This document shows, one piece after another, positions 22,347 through 34,222 of a DNA stretch of 64,000 nt. The number at the start of each line of letters is the position of its first letter. Positions within the stretch are counted from its first letter, which is position 1. A program made the translations under genes and the position numbers. The notes beneath the pieces are model-generated. The model saw nothing but the letters and a program-made list of their open reading frames with translations. It had not been told where the DNA came from and did not search any database. The DNA is from Paramecium pentaurelia (taxonomy: Eukaryota > Ciliophora > Oligohymenophorea > Peniculida > Parameciidae): positions 248,001-312,000 of the forward strand of contig CAJJDO010000086.1 of assembly GCA_905183005.1 (NCBI GenBank). Direction: 5' to 3'.

Positions 22347-24377
22347 ATGAGCAACGAAAACATGTATTCTAGTGATCTCTTTTAATCTACTGTGATGTCT
22401 AAGTCATATTATTAAGTCTTACAAGACTCAAATTTGATTGAGTCATAAGTACTTCAACCAGTTTATCAAATGGCTACTTCTCAATACATTACTCCATCAA
22501 TGTATAAACCTAAAAAGATGGAATTATTTCATTAATTAGATGATGAACATGACTCAGAAGATGAAGGAATAGAAGATTATAAAATTGGTGGCTATCATCC
22601 TGTACATGTTGGAGAAGTACTTTAAAATAGATATGTGATAATTTAAAAATTAGGATGGGGTCATTTCTCAACTGTATGGTTATGTAAAGATTTTAAATTT
22701 GATACTTATGTTGCAATCAAAGTATAGAAATCTGCAGAAAATTATTTGGAAGCTGCTTATGATGAAGTGGAAATATTATAAAAAGTAGCTTAAAATGTTA
22801 CTAATTAAAAATGGATGGAAAAATTAAAATAATATAAACCTAATTAAAGATTGAATAGAGATGATAGTCATGTAGTGCAATTATTAAATTCTTTTATTTA
22901 TAGAGGACCATATGGATGTCATTTTTGTATGGTTTTTGAAATCTTAGGGGTTAATTTATTGGAAATAATCAAAAGATTTGAATTTAAAGGAGTTCCAATG
23001 AAATTATGTAGAAAAATAGCAAAAGAAGTATTAATAGGCTTAGAATTCTTACATGAATAATGTGGAGTAATTCATACAGATTTAAAACCTGAAAATGTAT
23101 TACTTCAATTGTCTTAAGAAGAAATTAAAGATATTATTGAAAATGGTTAATTAACAAGTAATTAGATTTTTAAAGAACGTTTGGAATTTTATCATTAACT
23201 TTTTGATATAAAAAAAGAGGAACCAGTCAAATTAGATGATAATTTATAATTAATTAAAACTGAATCAATTAAAACTACAGAAGGAATAATAACTGATTAA
23301 TAATAATAATAATTAACTAAAAATCAATTAAGAAATTTATAAAGAAGATAAAAGAAAAAATAATAAAAATTATAAAAATAATAAGAATTTTAATAAATTG
23401 ATGAAAACAATAAAATTTCAGATAAAGAAAATAATGAAATTATATAATAACATTAAAATTAATAAGAGAATCAAAAAGAAAATAATAATCTATTTTAAAT
23501 TGATAAGAAATCTTTATTTAAATAAATTTAAAAGAATGATTTTTCTGTTAAAGTAGCAGATTTAGGTAATGCATGTTGGACTCATCATCAATTTTCTACT
23601 TTAATTTAAACTAGATAATATAGATCTCCTGAAGTTTTAATTGGAACTAGATATAATGCCACAGCTGATTTGTGGAGCTTTGCTTGTATGTTATTTGAAT
23701 TGTTAACTGGTGATTTTTTATTTGAACCTAGAAAAGGTGCAAATTTTTCAAAAAATGATGATCATTTAGCTTAAATTTAAGAATTAACAGGCAAATTTCC
23801 ATTATAATTTTCTTAAAGAGGTCTAAAATCAAAGAGATATTTTAATAAAGAAGGAAATCTTTTAAGAATACCAATTTTAAATTGTTGGTCATTAACAGAT
23901 GTTTTAATTGAAAAGTATAAATATAATCCAAAAGAAGCTAAAGAATTAGGTATTTAATATAATTTTATAATTTAGCTTCTTTTTTAGAACCAATGCTTAA
24001 TCCATATCCAGAAAAAAGAGCTACTGCATCTTAATCTTTAAAACATTCTTGGTTAAAAAGTGAAACTGAAGGAATTAAAATGAATGAAGAGTAATTTAAA
24101 GAATATAAAGCTAAAAGAGGATTGATTGAATTTAAGAAAGTAATTTAAAATATAAAAATATTAGGAAATTGAAAGTGAGGAAGAATATGCTGATAGAAGT
24201 GAATCACCAAGAGTTATATTACCATTATCTACTAGACGTAGACATCATATTCAACCAAGAGTTGTGGAAAGAAAGGAAATAGATAGATCATTTACAGATT
24301 TAGGATATATAGGATTTGGGAATGGAATCGAGATAGATTTATTAGATTCTACAGGGAATTGGCAATTTATTAATTGA
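22347..24377 (+). CDS. SRPK-family protein kinase (SR-protein kinase)
   Basis: 659 residues after two introns (26 and 25 nt), both near the 3' end. The kinase begins GGYHPVHVGEVLQNRYVIIQ, the SRPK-specific lead-in, followed by KLGWGHFSTVWL and VAIKVQKSAENYLEAAYDE. The catalytic loop is CGVIHTDLKPENVLL, and after a roughly 130-residue Gln/Lys/Asn-rich insert comes VADLGNACWTHHQFS with QTRQYRSPEVLIG. The split between lobes by a spacer is a known SRPK trait. SRPKs phosphorylate Arg-Ser domains of splicing factors. The first 60 residues are disordered. Its stop is only 6 bp from the convergent stop of the CAMK-type gene. Confidence 0.93.
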
Positions 24378-24383
24378 TATATA

Positions 24384-26136
24384 TCATTCCTATGTTGTTT
24401 TGGGTACCTTATAGGATGAACTCTTTTTAAATAGTCCAATTTTTGGTGTTTAAGAATTTAATTTTTTAATAGCATCTTCTAATTGTGTTGATTCTTCATT
24501 AACAAAATCATCATCTTTGCTCATTTGTTTTTTCTAATATGAGTTTTTTAATGCAAATTTATGAAGATCCTAAGAGTCATTTTTTTTATTTAAAGGAGAA
24601 GCTTGAGAACTACTATTTGAATCTTGTTAAACATTCTTCATATTTTAACAGAATTAACTAAATTTAGATTATTATAATTATTATTATTATTATGGTTTTT
24701 CCAAACGACTTGATGAATCTAAAGGTGAACCATTAGATAATGATCCAACTGTATCAATATGACCATTGAGAACAGGAGATCTAGTTATTAATTCCATTGA
24801 ACCAACTTGACTATCAAAACTACCTTTCTTTAATATTCTATTTTTATTTTCAAGTTCATATTCAATCAAATTTTATTGAATTTCAATTAAATCTTTTTGA
24901 TTAAAAAGTTCTTTAAAATAAGGATGTTATAAACAGGTTTCAGCATTGGGTCTATCTTTTGGATTTTACTGAAGCATTTTTCTTAACAATTCTTATAATT
25001 TTTATGAAGACTAAACTTATGAATGTTATATAGTACCTACTATATTTGCTTTAAATTGTAATTAATATCACAGTTTTTATTTGATCTTAAGATGGCTTTA
25101 TAATCAGAACCTTAAAAAGGTTACTTGCCAGTAAGTAGGATATAGAATATAACACCAGCACTAAAGATATCACATTTATCATCATAAAAAGGATCATCTT
25201 CCTTATATGTTAAGATTTCAGGTGCAACAAATCCAGGAGTTCCACATCTTTTAAATATGATATCTTCATTAAGAAAAGTAGCTAATCCAAAATCTGCAAT
25301 AACAATATCAGTTGAAGATTCTTTAGTTTTTAATAATAAATTTTCTGGTTTTAAATCTCGATGAATACATTTTTTGCTATGAATATGTACAAGTGCTTTA
25401 ATAAAATTGTACATCAATTTTTATAAAGAATCACTTGAAAATGGATGAGCCTGAGCTCTAGCCAATAATTCACCTCCTTATAAAAGATCCATAACAAAAT
25501 ATATTGAATTTTATGTTTCATATGCTTCATATAAATGTACAAGACTTTCTTAATTTAATCTACGCATAACTCTTATCTCATTCTCTAAACTTTCCATTCC
25601 TTTAAACTATTCAAGCATGAACTCTTTATTGAATGCCTTTATTGCATATTAGATCCCTGAAGATTTTTTGGCTGCTAGATAAACTTTAGCAAAGCTTCCT
25701 TTTCCTATCATTTTAGATACACTAAATTCATCATGAAATGTAGTTTGTAGACACTTGTATTACAATAGTTACTTGAGAATATTAACATCCTATGTAATAA
25801 TATCAACATATTATCCATTTCTTTATAATCTAATAGCCATTCCATAATCAGTTTTATAAATGTTCATTATAACTACTGTTAGTTATAACATTCCAAGAGG
25901 GTTTTTATTTTTAAAAACATACATATATTCTTATCCTAATTAGATTGAGATAGGTTTGAGTTATTTCTTTTTTCTACTTATTTTATGACACACAGATTCA
26001 AAGATTATTGAATCATTCTAGGGTTACTAGCATTTTAATTTACTTCATATTATGAAAGCTGAAACTTAGACCATATGTGTTTGATTTTATGAACTACTTC
26101 GAAATTATCAAAGAAGGAAGAAAAATCAGTCAGCAT
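24384..26136 (-). CDS. CAMK-group Ser/Thr kinase with N-terminal PH-like region
   Basis: About 566 residues. The kinase has IGKGSFAKVYLAAKKSSGIQ, HSKKCIHRDLKPENLLLK, IADFGLATF and CGTPGFVAPEILTYKED, then an APE-to-GKQPFQG end lobe after a 26-nt intron. N-terminal to it is a 120-residue strand-rich segment (SRKKKQLKPISIQLGQEYMY, VFKNKNPLGMLQLTVV) resembling a PH-type domain, an arrangement known in ciliate CAMK-like kinases. No EF hands, so not a CDPK. The C-terminal tail is disordered and Ser-rich. The 5' intron (23 or 29 nt) is ambiguous. The proposed ATG lies inside the 3' end of the Gemin2 gene. Confidence 0.85.
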
Positions 26137-26848
26137 ATTTTTACTTGAAAATTATTTATATTATTGTTATCAAAACACTTGTCATACCATTTTCTACAAA
26201 GTAACAATTTTAAAGAACTTTATTGATATTAGCCAATGTATCACTACTTAATGGATCCTCTAATTAAGTTAGAGCACAATAGATCCATAAACATTAATTA
26301 TAATTACATTTTTGAGTCAAACTAAGCCATTTAATAATTTTGGATGCTATATGATAATCTAATACATGAAATGTGAAAAGTGTTGGAATGATGTCTTTTG
26401 ATAATTCTTTAAATTAGCATTTCTTTTTTAGACCAGATTTAATTTTCTCTTCTTACTCTAAATTAAAATTTATCAACTAATATGAGTTTTAATCTAATTA
26501 TCTAAATTATTCAATATTCTAAAATAGAAGCAAAATTTAAACCTTTTTAAAACTATAATATTATTCTATAACATCCTATTACCATAAAGGATTTATTGCC
26601 CATTTTCCATTTAATTTAACACCTTTAGGTTTTATTAAATATTTTGGATCTGTTTATTTAAATTGAAAATCATCTCCTTCTTCAAAATATGTGCATTTTG
26701 GTGCTTATTTGACTTCATCTCTTACCTTTTGTAAATATTGAATAGCTTTTTAATTATCTGAATTTACTGACATCTAATCAATATCAAATACTGGTTATTC
26801 TGAATTATATGAATGACTTTCATCTTGACTTATAAATTCTTCACTCAT
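26126..26848 (-). CDS. GEMIN2: Gemin2/SIP1-like SMN complex subunit
   Basis: 232 residues with one 24-nt intron (gtttaaattt...attttag). Matching Gemin2 features: an early FDIDQMSVNSDNQKAIQYLQ with VRDEVKQAPKC, a central NGKWAINPLWQQDV, and the strongest block CLWIYCALTQLEDPLSSDTL, which parallels RWLYALLACLEKPLLPEAHS of animal Gemin2. The family helps the SMN complex load Sm rings on spliceosomal snRNAs. It is divergent and shorter than animal forms (about 280 aa), so confidence is moderate-high. The stop overlaps the proposed start of the downstream kinase by about 11 bp. Confidence 0.8.
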
Positions 26849-26883
26849 TATTATTAATAAATTATTATATTATTTTAAAATAT

Positions 26884-27123
26884 ATGTCAAGTGAGGATCC
26901 AACAACCAAAGAACTTAATAATTTTGTTTAAACATTATTAAAATAAATGTCAGAACGCTTTGAAGAAATGTAAGGTACTATAGTTTCAAGAATTGATGAT
27001 ATGGGTAATTATTATAAATGATGAATTATAAAAGGAAAGAGAATTGATGATATTGAAAAGAGTGTTACAGAATTAATGAATGATTTAGGATTTTCAGATG
27101 AAGAAAATGATAAATAAAGGTGA
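26884..27123 (+). CDS. HSBP1: Heat shock factor-binding protein 1
   Basis: 69 residues encoded by two exons around a 30-nt intron. The whole protein is one coiled coil: ELNNFVQTLLKQMSERFEEM, then IVSRIDDMGKRIDDIEKSV and ELMNDLGF. This matches HSBP1 ([34 protein letters not shown]) along its length, including size. HSBP1 binds HSF trimers and the WASH complex in other eukaryotes. Starts 35 bp from the divergent Gemin2 start and ends 9 bp from the convergent TTLL stop. Confidence 0.93.
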
Positions 27124-27132
27124 ATTAAATAT

Positions 27133-28848
27133 TCATTAAATATATTTTTATTTTTATTGAACTTACTCCCTTTATTTCATAATTATCTATATTTTTCGTT
27201 ATTCTTATTAGATCTATTATTATATCATAGATTTGTATAATAAAGTATGTTATTTAGTTTTTCTTGATTAAAGTTATTATGATTAAACAACTACTCTTAA
27301 AGGTTAAGCATAAATTTTAGCAGCATCATGTTTTATTGATTTTTATGGACTTCCTGTAATTTTTCTATTAGGAGGCAATTAAACTTTTTTTGTACCTATA
27401 TAGATATTCAACAAATAACCTGTTGATTCTTCAAAAATATCACTAGCATATGTCAAAAATTAAGTATAATAATCTGTTTCATACTCTTCATCACATGGAT
27501 AAATCTTTTCAAATCCTCCAAGATGTTCATCTTCATAAGCATCTCTAATCATTTAATATTATTCAATAATAGCCTTTCTATCCTCTTATGTCATTCTAAT
27601 ATTTCTTCCTGTTAAAATACGTTTTTGCATTTCTTGGTGTTTCTCCTATCTTAATAAGTAATTTAAGCATACATTAATCTATACTTCTCTTCCCTATTTA
27701 CATTCATCAACACTAATGCATCTTCAATCAAATTTGCTTTGATGTATTAATCTAATGGAGAATCAGTAGTAAATGAAGGACTATGATTAATTTCTAATAA
27801 GATTGGTCTAAAAATAGAAAATAATTTAGTTACGTGAAAGAATTATCTAGAATTATATCAAATCCTAAGATTTCAAAACACATATTATTCATTAAATTAT
27901 TAGGTTGACTAGTAGTATATTGATGTTTAAGAAATGGTTAAGCAGAACAAAGAGTTTTAATTATGATTTATTTGATATCCATCCATAATTAATCTATATC
28001 TCTACCTTCCTATTTTAATTTTTCAAATACACTTGACATACTTCTCTTATGTCCAATATCCATTCTTTAAACATCTTCATTAAATACAAAGTTTTCATTA
28101 TTTTTATTAATAGCATAATTTGTCAAATGCATACAAAGATCATCAAAATTAGTTGGATGTGGAGTAATATATTTTTCAGTTGCAAATCTTGCCAATCCTT
28201 CAGTGTATATGAATATTCTTAATGGATCACATCCAGCAACAAGTACATATATTCTAAAATCAAATTTTAAACCGTCAATTAAAAAGGGATCACCCAAATA
28301 TTTTTAAACTACATATCTCTCTGTTGGACTGATAAAATCAAGAGATTTAGTTAAAAAAATACCTTAACTTTAAAATATGTATTTTTACCTCTACCTTAAC
28401 AAGATGCTTCAGGTTTCACAATTAAAATTTCATCTCTACCTTTTCCTTTCATATATTCTTTTAAATCTTAAGCATCTGAAGGTAACATCCAAGTAAAAGG
28501 AAAGAATTTAAATTCCTTTGGAAACCTTCGACGCATTTTAGTTAATTATTTACCTAGATTATTTTTTCTAGCTAATATGTACATTCCTGGAAAATGATTA
28601 ACTTTTTAATGTTCTAAGAGAATTTTAATTTTAATTGTACATTTCATTTTACTCAACATTTCTGCATGAACACCAGAATCAGTCCAATATACATCCCAAT
28701 CCCATGATTCTGGTTCTGCAATTAATTTCCATTTAAGTATTTCTTATCCAACATAACGAACAACTTAATACTAAGTATCACAGACATTCATAATTATTTA
28801 AGGAAGTACAATCTTTCTTTATTATTCATTTTCATCACTATCTGACAT
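27133..28848 (-). CDS. Tubulin polyglutamylase, TTLL6/13-like
   Basis: 546 residues with three introns (26, 26, 23 nt). The TTL ATP-grasp core is clear: WDVYWTDSGV, INHFPGM-like VNHFPGMYILARKN, IVKPEASCQGRGIFLTKS, DPFLIDGLKFDFRIYVLVAG, MHLTNYAINKNNENF and EINHSPSFTTDSPLDQYIK. The segment after the core, with KAIIEQYQMIRDAYEDEHLG and GFEKIYP, matches TTLL6 (YEDSHLGKYRRIYPG), and the tail is a basic Gln-rich helix that may bind microtubules. TTLL6 enzymes add glutamate chains to tubulin, mainly in cilia. Fits the cilium-rich cell. Confidence 0.93.
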
Positions 28849-28932
28849 TATTTGGAAAATATATTTATATCAAGGTTTAATAAATAATATATATATTCAC
28901 TTATACTAAAATGTAAATTTATAATATATTAG

Positions 28933-29749
28933 ATGATAAATTAATAACATATAAAATTCGATGATGAAAGAGAACACAAACTATATGAAATATGGCCAGG
29001 GAAAAATAGATTCTATCTAGGTGGTAGAATTATGATTGGACCTAGTACAGATTTTGGACCTAATTTTTTCACTTGGGGTGGTTTAATACTTCTACCTATA
29101 TTCTTTACTATTTCAAATGGTTAATAAATTTGGGAAGCTAATAGACTATTATTTATTTGTACTTTACTTTTAGCATTCTTAACCTTATTCTTTCTCTTTC
29201 TAACTTAATTTACAGATCCTGGAATCATTCCAAGAAAGAATATTTTTGAAATTATGAATATATAATGGGAAACTGAAAGTGCTTGGCCTATGTGTGAAAC
29301 TTGTTAAATTAAAAAACCTCCAGGTTCATCTCATTGTAAATAATGTGATAATTGTATTTTAATGTTTGATCATCATTGTCCATTTGTTAATAATTGTATA
29401 GGAAAACGAAACTATAAGTAATAATCATATATTTTATATTAGATATTTTGCATTATTTTTGGCAAGTCTCCTTATGTAAGGTCTTTCAATTTTAATTAGT
29501 TTAAATAAAATCAATCCAGAAGAAAGTAATGGATTAACAGATTTTTTATTAATTATTGTTTGCTTTATAAGTGCAGTAATAGGAGTCTTTTGTTTTTTCC
29601 ATTTAATTGTAATTTTGAGTGGATCAACAACTAGATAAATTATAAAACATCTTGAACCAACAAATAGTTTTGATTGGATTGGTAGATCTCAATAGTTGTT
29701 TAATCCAACCATGATTATTGCCACATAACAATAAGCATTTGATTTTTGA
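28933..29749 (+). CDS. DHHC-type protein S-palmitoyltransferase
   Basis: 263 residues, one 25-nt intron. Four predicted membrane helices (WGGLILLPIFFTI, LFICTLLLAFLTLFFLFL, YFALFLASLLMQGLSILI, IVCFISAVIGVFCFFHLIV) surround the Cys-rich catalytic loop: CETCQIKKPPGSSHCKQCDN, then FDHHCPFVNNCIGKRNY. A DPGIIPR motif sits before the loop, and TTR occurs after helix four, as in the family's TTxE region. Likely acylates membrane-bound signalling or trafficking proteins in Golgi or plasma membrane. The divergent TTLL start is 84 bp away. Confidence 0.95.
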
Positions 29750-29822
29750 ATTATACACAATATATTTTTTAAGACCTAATAAATATAATTATAATGATGT
29801 CATTTTAAATAAGATTTAGATT

Positions 29823-30380
29823 ATGAAGCTTAATTAATAATTTATATTCAAAGTTTTTTTGATGATCAATAAATCAATACAATCTAATAGAAACATGATT
29901 TCTTCTTAGATTAGTAAAGTAGTTTTAAACAAATAACAAATTAAAGAACATAATGACTTGATTAAACGTAAAACTTCCTAAAGATATCCATTTAAAGAGG
30001 AAATCAACCTTCAAAAAAGTAGTAACCACTTTAATGGAAGGAATTCTATAGATTGTTTAGAATCAATTTCTAAGTTCTAAACAAGTAAAAAAATAAAAAG
30101 TCCTAATGTTATCATCTCAAACAGAAAACTTTTTATTTCAAGCAGAAATAGTAAAAAAACATAAGAATCAGTAAGTCAAGAACCTATGTTTATTTAATAA
30201 AGTAAAAATAAAGTAAATGAATATGGATACAGAGTGGTTGTCAATAGAACCAACAGAATGTCCACTATGTAGATTGAGGAGGCTGTGACATAATAATCTC
30301 CGAAATTTAATACATATAAAGATCCTGAGACTTTCACTGATTGGGTTGAAAAGATTTATGGAAGGTAATGGTTTTGCTGA
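29823..30380 (+). CDS. Hypothetical basic protein, 185 aa
   Basis: A single uninterrupted frame in the ciliate code. It is rich in Lys, Ser, Asn and Gln, with an ordered-looking end (SPKFNTYKDPETFTDWVEKI). The start is uncertain, since ATGs at 29823 and about 29862 are both in frame. It lies just after the DHHC gene but has its own start and TGA. No family recognised. Confidence 0.45.
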
Positions 30381-30514
30381 ATCTGCAAGCCAATGAGTAA
30401 TAATTTGACATTAATAATTTGTTTATGATAATAGATATATAATATTCCAGATAACTCTATTATTAAATTACGAATTAAAACAAAAATAATCATTTAGGTG
30501 TAAGATAAAAGCAA

Positions 30515-32461
30515 TCAAGTACATATACTCTTTTTATAATAATTACAAATTTCTTCAGCTTATGCAATTAAACTTGAACAAATTGCTTCTTCCTGCATAG
30601 CATTTTTAAGAAATTAAACAAACAAATTAAATGTACTTTCTCTAATTTTTAATGATTAATGAATGACTTTTAAATCATTTGAGTTGTATATTTATTAATC
30701 TTTAAGAATAAAAGCAATAATTCTATGCAAATGTAAATTCATTTAGTAATTGGCATTCTTAAAATATTCTGTATAATTTTCATTGTCTTACAATTTTAAT
30801 TAAACTTTAGCTATAACAAGATCCACTTTCTTCTTACCAATTCTACTTTCAATTGAATGGTATTAAGTTAGATTTTTTCTCAGTTTATACCAGATATCTT
30901 CATAATCTTAAATAATTAAAGCATTTAAATTTAGACTTTTAATAAGATGAAAAAAGTTATCACGAAAAGAATCAATCCATTCAATTGCTATATTATATTT
31001 CGAATGGATAGTCCATAAATCATTTTTTGTTAAGGTTGGTAGATGTTAATGTGTAAGATATCTCAATAAAAATTATGAATGTCTTTCCAATGCAATTGTT
31101 GGATAATTTTGCATTCTAACATCCCTTTTCAACAATTACACATATTTCTTCTATTAAACTTACAATAAGGAAGATTATTCTCCATAATAATCAAGTAAAG
31201 AGTCTTAATTAATGATGTAACTTCTATAACCATCCATTCTAGTTGTTACTAACTCTATTTATTTTTCTTGTATATTTAATTAACGCATAGATTCAATCAA
31301 ATGTTATTTAAATAGTGTGAAATGTACATTTGTTAAATGCATTCCTTTATGAGAATATCTCATATCAACCAATACTTGATCATTAGTTTATTCCCAAGCC
31401 ATTAATTAAGATAAGATCTTTCCTAATTTTCTAGCTTACTATTTAATTTCAATTCCTATAAAATATGGTGCTAAAGTATTGTCTTAGAAAATCTTTTGAT
31501 AACTGCTCTAAGCTAATTACAAGATTGTATCAGGAACATCTTTTGTATTTAATTTTTCAGTTCTCTGGTTGTAAATTATAGCAAATGGAGTATTACTATT
31601 TATAATACAATAACGATATTGTTCAATCATAGAACTAAATTCAAATACAAAATCTAATTGTCCTTTATTAACTTTTAAAAAGCATGTCTAAATTATATTA
31701 TGTAATCATTATTACAATCAAATAGTTTTTGAATTAATTGAAATCTCTATTTTTAAGTCCTAAATCTTTATGTTTTTCTTTCAATTGTTCTAGATTATAA
31801 AAAATAGGCTTTCCCATTATATATTCCAAAAATGTCTTAAATCTTTATTTATATCTTTCTAAATCATCAATCTCTATATATATTATAAATACTTACTTGA
31901 AATCATTTCATGTTGAATTGAATAATTGTGAAATTCCTCATTAAGTTAATCTACAATTTCTGCTCCACCAATTTTATAATAGAACAAACTCATATCATCA
32001 TCCCTTACGCTTCTTCCACTTATATTATTGACCGAAGTTCGATGGATAGGCAACAATCTTTATTGAGGAATGAGAGACTTCCTAATCTCAAATGAATTGT
32101 GTCTAGGAGATTATATGTTATGGAATTAATGTTAATTGGATTGTAACACACTAGGTCTATAAATAGGTGATTGGTAATTATTATTTATTGGACATTTTCC
32201 AACATTTACAACAAATCTTTTATTCATTATATCTGGGGAAGGCAATTCTAATTTAGGGAGAGTGGGATGTCGTTTAGGTACTGATTCTTTTCTAGGAGAC
32301 TTGTTATGAATGAGCATTTGTTGTTATGATTCTGACAAAGAATTCACATAGTCTGCAAATGATTGTCTTTCCTTTGGATTCTCATTAACTTTACTTATTC
32401 CTTTCTAAATAAGGTATCCTTTTTTTGGATTTTGACAATTTAGCGATATTGGTTAATTCAT
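30515..32461 (-). CDS. Four-domain tandem truncated-hemoglobin (2/2 globin) protein
   Basis: 631 residues after two introns (28 and 23 nt). Residues 1-155 are a disordered Ser/Pro/Asn leader. Four copies of a 2/2 globin fold follow. Domain 1 (about 157-270) has FYYKIGGAEIVDQLNEEF and LKEKHKDLGLKNRDFNQF. Domain 2 (about 285-400) has DNTLAPYFIGI and YSHKGMHLTNVHFTLFKQHL. Domain 3 (about 402-512) has ALERHSQFLLRYLTHQHLP and LWTIHSKYNI. Domain 4 (about 518-628) has LHLHRIIAFILKDQQIYN and LKVIHQSLKIRESTF. The His aligned with the haem-binding proximal F8 His is kept in all four (223, 354, 469, 584), spaced 131, 115 and 115 residues. Haem binding is therefore plausible; oxygen/NO chemistry is inference. 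Domain 2 is closest to canonical group I. Confidence 0.85.
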
Positions 32462-32475
32462 ATATTAAATTATAT

Positions 32476-34188
32476 TCATAAACAATCAGTGGAATTTTTA
32501 AAAAGAGATTGTTTCTATAAAAAATACTTAAGATCATATTAAAATACTCTGATCATCTTTTTTATATAATATACATTCTCTGATGGTTTGAAGCAGATAG
32601 CATCGCTAATAGGTTATTCTTTTATTTCTTCTTACAATAGAAAGTTCTAAGCAACTCTATTAGTACTCTTTTAATTGAATAGATATTGACAAGATTAAAG
32701 AGGATCTTTCTTCTTCCATCTCTTTGTAGATTATATTTGATCAGGAATATCCTTTGAATAGATAGGTCCCAAAGGAATCTATTATTTATTTTGAAATTTA
32801 TGTAATATTAACATAGCATGTTTGAAGTCAATAATATTATTAGTGGGACGATGAATTTTTCCAAAACTATGTCCCTTTTTATATTCAGTAGGCATCTTTT
32901 TAGCCATAACTTTTAAATCTTTTCTTTTATTTTCAAGTTCCCATTTGTTTAAATTTCCATTTTATAAAAGAACATCAAGATCGTATTCATCTTCAGAATA
33001 GGAATTTTAATCTATAAATCCTTCTTTCATTTTTGAATCTAGTAAATATGCAGCCTCTCCTACATTTCTCATTCCTTTACCTGGTTCTTCATATTCTCCC
33101 TAAGCAAATTTTTCATGATAATAGATTGCTTTGTTCATGTCTTACTTGTAATAATAACATAAAGATATTTTATCATAAGTAAAGATTTCATAATTAGTAT
33201 CATTTATAATCCATGATAATTTAAGCATCTTTTTTAGATAGATTAAACTTTTATCATATAATTAGAGTTTAATACATATTTTAGAAATGTGTTTATAAGC
33301 TATCAATTTATAACGATGACAATGATTGCCTTACATATTACAAATACGTAAGATCTTCTTCCAATTCTAATATGCCAATTTCTCCTTACCATATATCTCT
33401 AAAATCATGTTATGTATAAAATAACCTAATAAAAAGAGATTCAAACATCCTATTTTCCATAATAATCTGATCATTCTTTCTCCAAGTGGTGATATTTAAT
33501 TAATTTCTTCACTCACAATCTTCTCATTAATTAATTATAGTATCTATTATATTTTATCAATTAATTCTTTTAATTTAACATTTTCAAATACCATTTATTA
33601 TAATTTTCCAGTATCCTTTCCTCCAAAAAATGATTATTTATACTTTTCTGGATTAAATTTCTAATAATTTGCTTCTCCAGGTTAATATAACTTTTGTAAT
33701 TATTACATCTATTATCTACGATGTTAATCTTTGTACTCCTACATCCCATTATCAGCTTGATAAACAACTTAAACATGAATATTATATGCCTATAATTCTT
33801 CTACAACATCATTTTTAGTTAAAATCTCTCTTCCTTTTATATGTCTTAAGTTGATAGGATCTCTCAAAAATAGATAATCATCAAATCCTTGCCATCGAAG
33901 TAATGATCTCCAATATTGTTTAACAACAAATTTTTCTTATTATTCTACCTAATAATTGAAGGCATCCTATTATAAAGAGAATTTATGATTGTTAAATAAA
34001 TTTCCAAGGTTTCCAGTAGGAGAATCAATCTTAAAAAATCTTTAATAAGATCTTGATCCAACTGCTCTTCCTGACTCACGTGTTGCAGCAGTTCTTCTAC
34101 TTATTGCTTACTATTGATAAAGTTATTCTCGTTTATCTGACAATAGATCTTCATTATCCTTAATCAAAAGGTTACGTAAATCTTTCAT
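32476..34188 (-). CDS. Large helical (TPR-like) protein, 570 aa
   Basis: A single 571-codon frame, no introns needed, starting MKDLRNLLIKDNEDLLSDKR. Residues 250-400 are paired helices with TPR-like spacing (NMILEIYGKEKLAYQNWKKI, CIKLQLYDKSLIYLKKMLKL, DMNKAIYYHEKFAQGEYEEP). Conserved-looking C-terminal region around FGKIHRPTNNIIDFKHAMLI. No catalytic motif. TPR proteins of this shape are common in ciliary and trafficking complexes, but no specific assignment can be made. Confidence 0.6.
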
Positions 34189-34222
34189 TATCGATGTTAT
34201 TTATTAAAAAAATATATATTAT

